Under the pieces are notes generated by a model. The model had not been told where the DNA came from and made no database searches. It saw only the letters and a list, made by a program, of their open reading frames with translations. A stretch of 64,000 bases of DNA, taken from positions 33,412 through 97,411 of the forward strand of contig JANFOE010002216.1 in NCBI GenBank assembly GCA_025667525.1. Direction: 5' to 3'. Shown here one piece after another: positions 1 to 10,189 of this stretch; the first letter of the stretch is position 1, and every line of letters begins with the position of its first letter. Source of the DNA: Glebionis coronaria. Taxonomy: Eukaryota > Streptophyta > Magnoliopsida > Asterales > Asteraceae. Made by a program: the position numbers and the translations under genes.

Positions 1-1135
1 GACTAGAAACATAAACACGGGCAAGTATACCCTTTCATGTATAGCATAGCTTAATGGTAAAGTCCAGTTCATTCCATGGGATTGTTGTTATCACAATATT
101 AAAAGAATTACCTCTAGAGTGTCACAAATTCTAAAGATATACTTAACAATTGGTATTAATGGGTGCGTTTGGCTAAGGTTATAACCATATGATAGATAGG
201 TAGCAAAGATGAAGTATAAGCACATAAACAATGTAAGACAACATATCGATTCTTAGTCGTGCATGCAACATCTAATTGATATGACAAGAATCCGGTTAAA
301 GACTTTGTCATACCAACAGCGTTAAGATAAATTTATGCTTGATTTCGATAACTAAGGTAGTACGTGAGATTATGCAAGAGTTGGTATATGTTTTAATCCC
401 CTAATCGTTACAAAAGTGATTAACCAGATTCATTTATTAGATGACATGAAACTCATCCACTCACATGAGTATTAGTCGATGATAATGGATGAATCTAACA
501 TATAACAATGGTCTTACATAGTAACACATAATACATGAGTATCCAAACCACACTTATATTCAAGAACCCAGGGAAAAAGTGCGCCGCACAAAACTAATTG
601 CGCGCCGCAATTTGCCCCAACAAAGCTAATATTAATATCTAATCATAAGGCTATTAAACCTTAACCAAGTGCACATCACACTACTCCATAATAACAGTAA
701 ATAAGATCATTTCAAACATATTCAAATCAAAGTAAAAGATTGACATAATTGAAATAAGAATTATACGACAAGATTATTCAATAATTGCTTCCAAAGGATT
801 TATAAGTCTTTAAAATTATTACAAATGGCTAGCAACACTTTTGAGTTTTCTTGTTCCAACACCAATACCATAAACCAACTAAGATTTACTAACTCTAGTG
901 ACTATGATCAAGGATTTGGAGAAATACTTTATTATTGTTTCTCCTAAACAATGGAGAAAGTTTGGAATGAGATATGATTATGCCTGGCCAAGGGCTCTAT
1001 TTATACTTGAAATTTCGTAGGTTAGAAGCCCTGGAAGTATATCAAAGGTTCAACATTATAGCCATGCATAATTGCACTTAATTGTGTAACTGTAGTGAAA
1101 TGTGCGCCTCACTTGTTCATTTGTGCGTCGCACTT
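1..1135. other. Flanking DNA left of the outer element, no gene seen
   Basis: AT-rich sequence with no convincing reading frame. It carries several short GC-rich inverted motifs of the form GTGCGCCGCAC (near 578-590, 600-609, 1102-1112, 1123-1133). The same motif recurs just beyond the right end of the outer element (55950-56045), so both flanks probably belonged to one pre-insertion locus. Nothing else is supportable here. Confidence 0.5.
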
Positions 1136-1586
1136 TGATAGGTGTGAAAACACCCATCCTTTTACCACTTAATTACAATAATAACCAGTCCAAAACGTGT
1201 ATTTTATGTCATAAATGTCGGAATTATGCGTGGTTTGCGTTTTTGTTGTGATTTAGGACGAAAATGTGAAAAGGGGAGAAAACACGGGTATTCACGGGCT
1301 TTTATCGAAGAAAAAGACAAAAGACGAAGTCAAGAAATCAAAAGTGGAAAAAGAACGGAAGTCCAAGACCAATTCTAAAGATTTATCGAAGAAAAAGTCA
1401 AGAGACGGAAGTTTACTAAAACCCGAAGAACTCAAGTCTAATTTATTGAAGAAATTACAAGACGAGTTTATTAATCCCGAGACAAAGTCAAAAGTCGAAG
1501 AATTTGGAAGATTAAGGACTTAACAAGCAATTAAAGAAAGAAGAAAGAGGGGAGTAAGCTTCCTTCCACTAATCCTCCTCCTCCCC

Positions 1587-1595
1587 TATAAATAG
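1587..1595 (+). promoter_or_regulatory. TATA box in the outer left LTR
   Basis: TATAAATAG follows a CTCCTCCTCCCC pyrimidine tract. The equivalent TATAAATAA lies at 38735-38743 in the second LTR. This marks the likely U3/R transition. Confidence 0.5.
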
Positions 1596-2039
1596 ATCAT
1601 TAGGACTTCATTTTGTAGTTGTTGGGTATCTTGACAAACTAACTCTTCCACCATTTTCATATTTTGCACCTTAAATTCTTGCACTTTAATTACCTTGTCA
1701 TGCACCTTTAATTCCTTTAATTCAAGTAAGTTTACTTTTAATTGTTATTGAATCTTTACTTTTATTGTTAATCTCTCATCTTCCTTTCTTGATTAATCTT
1801 AATGTTCATGTTCTTGAGTTTCATAGTTTTGATTAAGTGGGTTTTGATTATTTTGATTATAATTGGTAGTTTTATTGATTTGGATTGTTTGGTTATTGTT
1901 ATTAGATCATTTGTGGTTGTTTTGGTTTAATCTTTTGGTTTGATCTTGATTGATTTTGTTTAAATTCGTGTCTTTTCTTCTTCCTTGTTCTTCGCTACTG
2001 TTACTGTTTACCCAGATTCTGAACCAAGCTTTTCTTTCT

Positions 2040-2590
2040 TTTATTCCGAATGAAAGTATTTTAAGCAATATTCTGGATCAGTGAATATTCCGGATCAGTG
2101 GGATTATTCCGGATCAAGGAAATGTTCCGAATGAGCTTATCTTTTTAATTATTCCGAACCACGTCCTTTTATCTATTTTATCCTGAATCAAGTGTCTTCA
2201 TCCGGAATAATCTATATTCCAGATGAAGCTTAAACATTCCGAATCAATCTTTCTTGTTTATTATTCCTAATGAGCAATTTTCACTTTTTATTCCGAATGA
2301 AGGTTTTAGCTTAATTATTCCGGATGAGTCTAACATTCCGAATGAGCTAGTTTTATTCCGGATGAACCAACATTCCGGATCAAGCAATATATTCCGGACG
2401 AAGCATTTATTCCGAATGAGTGATTATTCCGGATGAGCAATTATTCCGAATAAAGGGGGATATTCCGGATGAAGCAAATGTTCCGAATGAATGACTTATT
2501 CCGGATGAAGCTGTTTGGTTCCGAATGAGGGATTTACTCCGGATGAACTTGTTTATTTCGAATGAAGGACTTATTCCGAATGAGTGTTTT
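2040..2590 (+). repeat. Array of about 27 ATTCCGGATGA / ATTCCGAATGA units in the outer LTR
   Basis: Units of 11-20 bp with core ATTCCG(G/A)AT(G/C)A recur every 13-28 bp through half a kilobase. The same array is in the second LTR (39185-39625 and 55497-55620), where one extra ~18-bp unit is present near 39580. The units sit downstream of the TATA box, in the presumed transcribed leader. Core spacing is irregular, so this is not a simple microsatellite. Confidence 0.85.
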
Positions 2591-2907
2591 CAGTTTTTTG
2601 TGATTTTATACATTTAGTTTTAAGTTTTCTTTTTCCCGCCTTTTTACTTAGTCGCACTTTTAATTTACTTGCCTTAATTTTAAGTTTGTGTTATTTATTT
2701 TCAAGTTTGCCTTTTTATTTTTTGTCACGTTTTTAATTTCTCGTCATTAATTTTCCGTCAAGTTTTTATCTTTTAGTATTTATTTTTACCGTCTTTACTT
2801 TATTTTTATTTGTTTCAAGTCTTTATTTTTAATTAGTGTAGACAACGACAACCATTCTATTTCTTTTCTACCAAGAACAACTGAGTCGCACTTTGAACCG
2901 GAAATCA

Positions 2908-4100
2908 AGTGACTTCTATCGAAGTTAAGTGGTCTTTTCCTTGTATTTGCCCTCATTTTAACCGGAAAACCAATTTTTCGACATTTTTCAAAATTTTGAT
3001 CTATTTAGGCCTATTAGTTTTTACCTTTGTATAGTTATTTTCTTTCTTTGCTAGAATAAATTTTTAAAAAAGTGGTTTTAATTTTCAAACGTTGTGAATC
3101 TTTTGACTCAACCCGAGTTTACTTACCTAAGTTTACTCTAGCTAGTATCCTTAACATGTTTAAGTCAAGTTTTGCTAGGCTTTTATATAGGGAGCTATAA
3201 AACGCGAAAGTCTTAACTCTCACGGGTTAAGAACAAGAACTTTTCGCAAGTTCCTATAATTGACCCTAGAGAGTTGTTTATCAAGGTAAATTTAAAATGT
3301 GAATTCTAAAACTTGAAAAAGTCTAAGAGTTTACAAGATCCTATAGACGACTCGAAAACCCAAAACTTTAATTTAATAGGCTAAGCATCCACGAGTCTCA
3401 TTCCTTGAGATTTTAAATTGTGGAGAACGTGAGATGATATTGTCAATTATAAGTTTGGTATTCTTTCATGAATTTATGTGAGTTAATTATAAGCCTATTC
3501 TCCCATCGCTTACTATTAATTTTATCTACAATAAATAAGGTTGTACGATTTGAAAAGTTACTTAGCTTCTAGCCCAAGATCGTTTAAAAGTTGCTCGGTA
3601 TGGATTAGATTTCATAGCCAAGGCATAACTTATTGAAGCGGGATGCGAAGATTGGCGAGTCCGAAAAGGCCCTAACAAGGCATGAGGGCTACATTTTGTT
3701 GCTAAAGATCCCAAGTGATGTGAAGAATCATTTATCAAAAATCAATATGAAGGATCGAGACACATGACGAAAAGCAAATACTCCCGAAAGATCATGGAAA
3801 AGTCTATCCAAAAAGGCCCTAACAAGGTATGAGGATAAATAGATCTAAGTCCAAAAAGGAGGCGGATCGTTGTATATCAAAATCCCAAAATAAAGATTGG
3901 AGAAAAATGAAGAAGTCGTGGTCCAAGTATGAAGAATCTCTCAAAACTTCAAGTGAAGAAATTCCTATTATAAAGAGAAGACCATTATTTCATGAACGTC
4001 TCTCAAGATTTGAAGTATGAAGTCGCTGCCAAATATCGGTCCGTGAAAGGTCTCAAATCACGAAGCGAGTTATGCCAAGATATGAACTTTATGAGGTCCC
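2908..4100 (+). other. Left interior of the outer element (non-coding)
   Basis: No gag, protease or pol homology in any frame. The stretch from about 3100 to 3750 has patches in common with the non-coding 3' part of the Athila element (reverse complement of 43900-44700), such as TTATAAGCCTATTCTCCC. It ends with GTCCC, the target duplicated by the copia insertion. Confidence 0.6.
4096..4100. repeat. Target-site duplication GTCCC of the copia element (left copy)
   Basis: GTCCC at 4096-4100 immediately precedes the LTR and is repeated at 37836-37840 directly after the other LTR. This proves that the two outer copia LTRs belong to one insertion. Confidence 0.92.
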
Positions 4101-4617
4101 TGTTGGGAATAAATTATAGCCAGTCTACTTGAGCACTAGCAAGAGTAAAACAAGCGTTGACAGGAGTAAAACAAACGCTGACAGATCAAGCGTTGACAAG
4201 AAGAAGTCAAGCGTTGACACATTGAAGACAAGCACTGATGGAAGGATATGATCTACACGTTTATTATATTCTAGATTACTTCTAGTAAAGATAGGAACAA
4301 CAATGTATTTTCTATATTTATCTTTACCTAGAATAGTTGATACCTAGATTATTGTACAAGGCTTCTTATGTCTATAAAAGAAGACCTTTAGGTTAATGTT
4401 CAATATAAGTTTTCATACGTTAAACACTTCCATTGTAAGCAAGTTTGATATCATTAATCAAAGTGAAAGTTTGTTTACATCTTGTGTGTTCTTGTTTAAG
4501 TGTTAATTCCGCATAACACTTAGATTGTCATATACATATACAAAGGTTTCTCTAAGTGTATTACTTGATCTAATCTCGTATACATAAAACTAAATCGATC
4601 TAAGTTTGGGATCAACA
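4101..4617 (+). repeat. 5' LTR of the copia element
   Basis: Begins TGTTGGGAATAAATTATAG and ends GGGATCAACA. Its partner is 37319-37835 with the same length. It contains four exact CGYTGACA octamers in its first 130 bp. Confidence 0.92.
4373..4380 (+). promoter_or_regulatory. TATA box of the copia 5' LTR
   Basis: TATAAAAG in CTTATGTCTATAAAAGAAG, conserved in the 3' LTR at 37591-37598. It lies about 270 bp into the LTR, as expected for a U3/R border. Confidence 0.6.
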
Positions 4618-4619
4618 AG

Positions 4620-4631
4620 TGGTATCAGAGC
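4620..4631 (+). other. Primer-binding site (initiator tRNA-Met), copia element
   Basis: TGGTATCAGAGC lies two bases after the LTR end. It is complementary to the 3' end of plant initiator tRNA-Met, the usual primer of Ty1/copia elements. Confidence 0.92.
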
Positions 4632-4714
4632 TTGTTGAGGAACTTTTGATCTTAAAGAACACAAGAACCCTAAAATCACCAAAACCTTAATTTTCTCAAA
4701 ACCCTAAAAACATC

Positions 4715-7507
4715 ATGTCAAATTCAGAAGTAACCTCCTCCTCCTCACATTTGCCAAACATCAAGATTCCCATGCTTGATGCAACCAACTTTGAATTGTG
4801 GAAATTCAACTTTGAGCAATATCTAGGGATCTATGACTACACACTCTGGGAGATTATTGAATATGGAAACACATTCAATAAAGCTCAAAAGATTGCTAAT
4901 GCCATTGCTGCAAGAACAGCTGTTGTTGGATGTTCAGAAGCAGATAAGAAAGAAAAGCCTGATGATGGTAGAGCTGTGTCTGCTGAAGATATAGCAAAGA
5001 AAAGGGTTGATATGAAAACCCTAAACATTCTGAAAGTCTCTTTGGGACAAGAGAACCAGCATAAATACAGAGGTTATGAATCTGCTAAGGACCTTTGGGC
5101 AGCTCTTGAAGTTGCATATGGTGGTAATGATGACACTAAGGAAGAGAAGAAGAAGCAACTCATGCATGATTATGCTGTCTTCAAGGCTCAACCTAATGAG
5201 AAGCTTAGCAGTGTGAGAAGCAGATTGCTTGACATTACAAGAAAATTGTCCTTCATGGGGACACAACTTGGTGATGTTGACATTAATGCCACTTTTCTTA
5301 AAAGTCTTGGTGAAGCGTGGAAGATTGAGGCAAGATCTATACTTGCCAACAACACTCACAAAAGTTCTACTTTTGATGATATCTACAACAAACTGAGGCT
5401 GTTGGAAGATGAAACTCTTTTGGAGCATGGAAGCAAGTCTACCAACAATAATATGGCCTTCTTCTCACATAGTGAAGGTCAATTTAATCAGAAGGACTCT
5501 TACATGCATCCAGTTACTGGATCATCATGTGTCAACACTAGAACATGTCCTGTCAACGCCTCCTATTCAGACGCTGACACATACAAAAGTGACTCACCAA
5601 GAGTTAAACCTGCTGTTTTGGATCTAGATATTGTATGTGCTTATATTGCTTCTTTGCCCAATGGTTCAGTGATTACATATGAGGACCTTGAGCAGATAAG
5701 TGATGAGCACTTAGAGGAGATGGATATTAAGTGGAACATGGCTCTTGCTAGTATAAGAGCAAACAGGTGGAATAGAAGGTTTAAGAAGAAGATGACCTTC
5801 AATGCAAAGGACACTGCTGGATTTGATAAATCCAAGGTTGAATGCTACAATTGTCATCGTATGGGGCACTTCATGAGGGAATGCAGATCTCCTAGAAGAT
5901 CTGATGCTGGCAAACCTTCAGGTCAAATTGTTAAGGCTCAGGATCCTAAGGCCATGGTTGCAGTGCAAGAAATTGATGGTATGGGATGGGATTGGAGCTA
6001 TTTGGCTAAAGATGTGGAAGAGGATAAAGCTTTGGTTGCTGAGATAGAAGAAGAAGAGCATGTTCAATATGCTCTCATGGCACACTCCTCCTCTTCATCA
6101 GATAATGAGGTATACGATGATGCTTTTTGTAGTAAAGGTTGTAGGCTAAATACTGAGAAACTTAACAAAGAGGTGTTAAGATTATTAGATGATATGAGTA
6201 CTGAGAGATACAAACTGTCTAACTATCAATTAGCTCTCACTCAAACTGAGAAGACAGTTTCCGAATACAAGAAAATGGAATTTGATTTAAAAGATAAAAT
6301 AAATATCTTAAAACATGAGTTGAATGCTAGTAATGATATTAGGAGCATCATGGAAAGGGTTAATGGTGAGTTACAGGCTAAGTTAGATGAGGCCATTAAA
6401 AATAAAGATAATGTTAACCTTAAAATTAAGAGATTTGATAGGGCCACACAATCCCTAGGAGAATGTGTTAATAAACAAAGGGATCCTAAGGACATGACTG
6501 GGATTGGGATGAAAGACTACTCTGTGGTTCCACCACTAGCTGGTGACTTCTATGGTGTCCAACAAAAGGACCTATCTTGGACTGGTTTACCAGAACTCCA
6601 AGAGGAGGAATTCATTCGTCCACCAAGAGTCATTACCCCAGTTGAAGAGTATCAACAGAAGTTGACTGACTTGAATGAATGGAAGAAAGCCAACCCTACC
6701 TTATTTGTTAAGGGAGGCTTATTATGTGAAAGTCCTAATGAGTCAACCCCTATTAAGGTAACAAACCCAATCACTGGTAAGGCTGTTGACCTTGGCTCAA
6801 ACACTGTTAGAAAACCTAGTGTCAAGTATGCAGAAATGTATAGGAATACTAGGTCACCTAAAAGCCAAGTTAGTAATGATGGAACAGGCTTCTTCTCTTC
6901 TAGACCTAGGGTTGTGTCTAGAAAAGCCTGTTACACTTGTGGTAGCTTTTCACATTTAGCATATAAGTGTGTCAACGCTTCCAAGGTCAACGCTGTTAGA
7001 AAGTCAAACGTTGTCAGACCCAAACCTTGTGTGCAGCAAAGTCCACAAGTTGTTAGACCTGCCCCATTCTTTACTAGAGGGTCTAACACTCATGGACAAA
7101 GACCATTTCAAAATACAAATACTTGGTCTAATAGGCAATGGGTTTCTGTAGCAAACCCTAGGTTCAACACTGACAAGGGTAATTTCAGCGTTGACAAGAC
7201 TAAATCCAACACTGACAGAAACGTGACCAGACCTAAATATTTGCAACCACAGGGTAAGGGGTCTAAAGCTTCTTCAAGCTTGACATGGAGACCTAAGAAA
7301 GATCAAAACCCTAATGATAATGGGATTTCAATGACCTGCAACAGGTTTAATTACATTTCAAAGGTCATTACAAAACCTATTGGGGTTAACTGGGTATTTC
7401 ATCCAAAGAGGGATGAACAAGGGGTTGTTATGAGAACTAAGTCTGTTCTTGTTGAACAACCAGAAGAATCCAAGTCTGCTAAGGCTTGGGTTCCCAAAGA
7501 AAACTAA
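4715..7507 (+). CDS. gag: Gag polyprotein of the copia element
   Basis: This 930-residue open frame encodes the capsid/nucleocapsid protein that packages element RNA in cytoplasmic virus-like particles. Residues 12-230 resemble the UBN2/retrotran_gag domain of copia elements. A CCHC zinc knuckle lies at C377, C380, H385, C390 and a second C-x2-C-x4-H-x4-C at 739-752. Between them (about 480-560) is a charged, heptad-like stretch that could be a coiled coil. The ATG at 4715 lies about 95 bp after the LTR, behind the primer-binding site. The length is large for copia Gag but normal for SIRE types. The frame stops at 7505-7507, overlapping the start of the protease frame by 22 nt. Several CGYTGACA octamers lie inside it in either orientation. 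Confidence 0.88.
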   Translation: MSNSEVTSSSSHLPNIKIPMLDATNFELWKFNFEQYLGIYDYTLWEIIEYGNTFNKAQKIANAIAARTAVVGCSEADKKEKPDDGRAVSAEDIAKKRVDMKTLNILKVSLGQENQHKYRGYESAKDLWAALEVAYGGNDDTKEEKKKQLMHDYAVFKAQPNEKLSSVRSRLLDITRKLSFMGTQLGDVDINATFLKSLGEAWKIEARSILANNTHKSSTFDDIYNKLRLLEDETLLEHGSKSTNNNMAFFSHSEGQFNQKDSYMHPVTGSSCVNTRTCPVNASYSDADTYKSDSPRVKPAVLDLDIVCAYIASLPNGSVITYEDLEQISDEHLEEMDIKWNMALASIRANRWNRRFKKKMTFNAKDTAGFDKSKVECYNCHRMGHFMRECRSPRRSDAGKPSGQIVKAQDPKAMVAVQEIDGMGWDWSYLAKDVEEDKALVAEIEEEEHVQYALMAHSSSSSDNEVYDDAFCSKGCRLNTEKLNKEVLRLLDDMSTERYKLSNYQLALTQTEKTVSEYKKMEFDLKDKINILKHELNASNDIRSIMERVNGELQAKLDEAIKNKDNVNLKIKRFDRATQSLGECVNKQRDPKDMTGIGMKDYSVVPPLAGDFYGVQQKDLSWTGLPELQEEEFIRPPRVITPVEEYQQKLTDLNEWKKANPTLFVKGGLLCESPNESTPIKVTNPITGKAVDLGSNTVRKPSVKYAEMYRNTRSPKSQVSNDGTGFFSSRPRVVSRKACYTCGSFSHLAYKCVNASKVNAVRKSNVVRPKPCVQQSPQVVRPAPFFTRGSNTHGQRPFQNTNTWSNRQWVSVANPRFNTDKGNFSVDKTKSNTDRNVTRPKYLQPQGKGSKASSSLTWRPKKDQNPNDNGISMTCNRFNYISKVITKPIGVNWVFHPKRDEQGVVMRTKSVLVEQPEESKSAKAWVPKEN

Positions 7508-8738
7508 CTTGTTTTCTTTATGTGCAGGGCATTCAAAAACAGGTCAATGATTATGGATATTGGGACAGTGGATGCTCAAGGCACATGACAGGGAAGGAAG
7601 ATTATCTGACTAACTTCACTCCCATTAAGGATGGTGATAAGGTTTACTTTGGAGGCGGATATGGAACTATCACAGGCAAAGGAACACTTCTCACCAAGAA
7701 CTTGCGTTTTGAAAACGTATTTTTGGTAAAGGAACTTGATTACAATCTTTTTAGTGTATCACAAGTTTGTGATAACAAAAATAAAGTTCTATTTACTGAT
7801 ACTGAATGCTTGGTGTTAAGCAAGGATTATAAGATACCTGATGAGAAATATATTGACTATAGAACACCTAGACATAAAGACATATATAATGTGAATTTGA
7901 ATGGGATTAGGATGAATAACAATATGTCATGTTTTTATGCTAAAGCTTCAGTAGATGAGAGTAATCTATGGCACAGGAGACTAGGGCACATAAACTTTAA
8001 GAATATAAACAGGCTTGTGAGACTTGGCTTGGTTGATGGTTTGCCTGAAAAGGCTTTCCACAATGACCACTCTTGTGTTGCACGTCTTAAAGGCAAGCAG
8101 CACAAGGTCTCATTCAAGTCTAAACAGGTGCACTCTAGTACTAGACCACTTCACTTGCTTCATATGGACCTATTTGGTCCTACCAATATAGAAAGTTTGA
8201 ATGGTAAATCATACTGCTTTGTCATCACAGATGACTTTTCTAGGTTTACTTGGACTTTCTTTCTAGCTAAGAAGAGTGATACTGCTGACATTTTAATTGA
8301 TTTCATTACTCAGATTGAGAAGAAAACAGGTAATGAAGTTAAAATGCTTAAAAGTGACAATGGTGGTGAGTTTAGGAATAAGCTTTTGGATGATTTTTGT
8401 GCCAAGAAAGGGATTACTAGGCAGTTTAGTGTTGCCAGAACCCCACAGCAAAATGGGGTTGCTAAGAGGAAAAATAGAACCCTAATTGAAGTAGCCAGGA
8501 CTATGTTGGCTGATGCTCATTTCCCCATAGCTTTTTGGGCTGAGGCTGTTAATACAACTTGCTATGTTCAAAATAGAGCATTGGTCAACAAGATACAGAA
8601 TAAAACACCTTATGAATTACTTTGGGGAAGAAAACCCAATATTGGTTTTCTTAGACCTTTTGGTTGTCATGTAGTTGTTCTAGACACTAGTGATGCCTTA
8701 GGTAAATTTAGTGCAAAAGGTGATGAAGGATATTTCAT
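7486..8738 (+). pseudogene. pol: Copia pol, first part: protease and integrase (defective)
   Basis: In the +1 register relative to gag. The aspartic protease signature DSGCSRHMTG is at 7564-7593. The GAG-pre-integrase zinc finger begins with WHRRLGH (about 7969-7989). Of its HHCC residues the last cysteine is replaced by arginine (CGT at 8083-8085). The integrase core shows the two catalytic aspartates (in HMDLFG and KSDNGGEF). The expected catalytic glutamate in the NGVxERKN block is lysine (AAG at 8464-8466). The frame is lost at a five-G run (8739-8743), after which homology continues in another frame. Protease would process the polyprotein and integrase would insert the cDNA in the nucleus. 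With these changes integrase should be inactive. Confidence 0.88.
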
Positions 8739-9125
8739 GGGGGTATTCAATGCAGAGCAAGGGATATAGGGTTTACCTTAAGAAGGAAAAATGTATTCTT
8801 GAGAGAGTACATGTTAGGTTTTTAGAGAGTAAACCTAGTGATCCTGAAAGTGGTCCAAATTGGTTGTTTGACTTGGAACCTCTATCTAGAACTTTAAATT
8901 ATATGCCTGTCACTAATCCAGACATTGTGAAGGTAACTTCAAATGTTGTGGAAGAACAAGTTGTTGATATTTCAGGTACACAGGTTAATGAAGAGGTTGG
9001 ATCACAAGCAGAAAAGTCATCTCCTATACTAGAGTATGTCACAATTCCCATATGGACAGATGCTTTTGCTGCTGGAAAGGATAATGGTGGTCCCCAAGTA
9101 CCACCAGATAACAACATGCATGGTC

Positions 9126-9265
9126 CTTCAGGCGCTGACAAAGGCAAATCTAGCGCTGACAGGACAAATTCAGACGTTGATGGCTCAAACGTTGACAACA
9201 CCAATTCAGGCGTTGACAACCCAAACGCTGACAATCAAGGTTCAGGCGTTGACAACACTTTTGCG
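9126..9265 (+). repeat. Cluster of CGYTGACA octamers inside copia pol
   Basis: Six exact and one near-exact copies (CGCTGACA or CGTTGACA) in 140 bp, spaced 15-27 bp. All are in the same reading phase and give a low-complexity Asp-rich linker (ADK, SAD, NVDN, GVDN). The same octamer is found in the LTRs and in the untranslated and extra-ORF regions of this element. Confidence 0.85.
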
Positions 9266-10184
9266 CATCTTTTCTCTTCTACATTTGAACAGGGTGAACC
9301 TTCCAATTTATATGAAGAGGTTCATCCTCATATTGATGAAAGAGAGTCTGAAGAAGAAGATATTGGCAACATGGATAATGAGATTGAAGACACCAGACTT
9401 TTTGAAGGAGGAGTTCTCACTTCTACTATGAAGAATCACCCTACTTCTCAAATCATTGGTGATATTATGACTCCTGTTCAGACTAGAAGATCTCACCAAG
9501 GTCTTGGTGGATTTATTGCCAATATACACAAGAAGGTTGATACCCCTCTTGTGCAAGCATGTTTGTTTGCCTGTTTTCTGTCACAACAGGAACCCAAGAA
9601 GATCTTTGATGCTCTCAAAGAACCAAGTTGGGTGGAAGCAATGCAAGATGGGCTTCACCAATTTGCAATTCAGGATGTTTGGGAGCTGGTTGATTGTCCT
9701 AGATATGTCAGACCTATAGGGACAAGATGGGTTCTAAGAAACAAGAGAGATGAAAGAGGTATTGTGGTCAGAAACAAGGCAAGATTAGTGGCTCAGGGAT
9801 ATACACAAGAGGAAGGGATAGACTATGAGGAGGTCTTTGCACCAGTTGCAAGGATTGAAGCTATAAGGATCTTTCTAGCCTATGCATCCTGCATGGGCTT
9901 CACTGTCTATCAAATGGATGTCAAGAGTGCCTTTCTCTATGGAATAATTGTCGAGGAGGTATATGTGATGCAGCCTCCTGGTTTTGAGGATCAAGAGAAT
10001 CCAGACAAGGTGTATAGAGTCACGAAGGCTATGTATGGACATCATCAAGCCCCAAGAGCATGGTATGGTACTTTGTCTACTTATTTGGTGGACAATGGAT
10101 TCAAAAGGGGCACCATAGATCAGACGCTGTTTACAAAGAAGAAAGGTAAGGATTTTCTACTTGTTCAGGTCTATGTTGATGATA

Positions 10185-10189
10185 TCATC
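10185..10189. repeat. Target-site duplication TCATC of the chromovirus (left copy)
   Basis: TCATC at 10185-10189 and again at 32014-32018 flank the chromovirus LTRs. Joining across them keeps the copia reading frame (VYVDDII followed by FGSTNPKM). Confidence 0.92.

Larger units (their letters stand above)
1136..2907 (+). repeat. Left LTR of the outer element
   Basis: Matches 38284-39626 followed by 55493-55878 at high identity with several small indels. The start was chosen at TGAT because the two copies diverge upstream of it and because Athila LTRs here also start TGAT. The end is placed at ...GGAAATCA, where similarity to the second copy stops. No convincing primer-binding site follows, so the LTR could be longer if the second copy is truncated. 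It contains a lysine-rich open stretch at 1266-1523 without an ATG start. Confidence 0.75.
8744..10189 (+). pseudogene. pol: Copia pol, second part: N-terminal reverse transcriptase, cut by an insertion
   Basis: Continues the polyprotein one frame away after the G-run frameshift. Residues from GYRVYLKK onward link integrase to reverse transcriptase through an acidic spacer rich in CGYTGACA octamers (9130-9265), which read as repeated A/V-D-K/N triplets. The RVT_2 domain starts near 9700 ([23 protein letters not shown]) and includes [11 protein letters not shown] with the first catalytic Asp. It reaches VYVDDII, the catalytic YVDD box, and stops at 10189 where the chromovirus begins. The remainder resumes at 32014. 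Confidence 0.9.

Noticed and set aside
1266..1523. Lysine-rich open frame of 85 codons, repeated at 38414-38638
   Set aside because: It starts at GTG, has no ATG, lies across the LTR leader before the TATA box, and the second copy is shortened by a stop. No conservation pattern of a protein.
2040..2590. Possible CRISPR-like repeat-spacer array
   Set aside because: Units are degenerate and shorter than spacers would require, spacing is irregular, and the sequence is a plant LTR with the same array in its partner.
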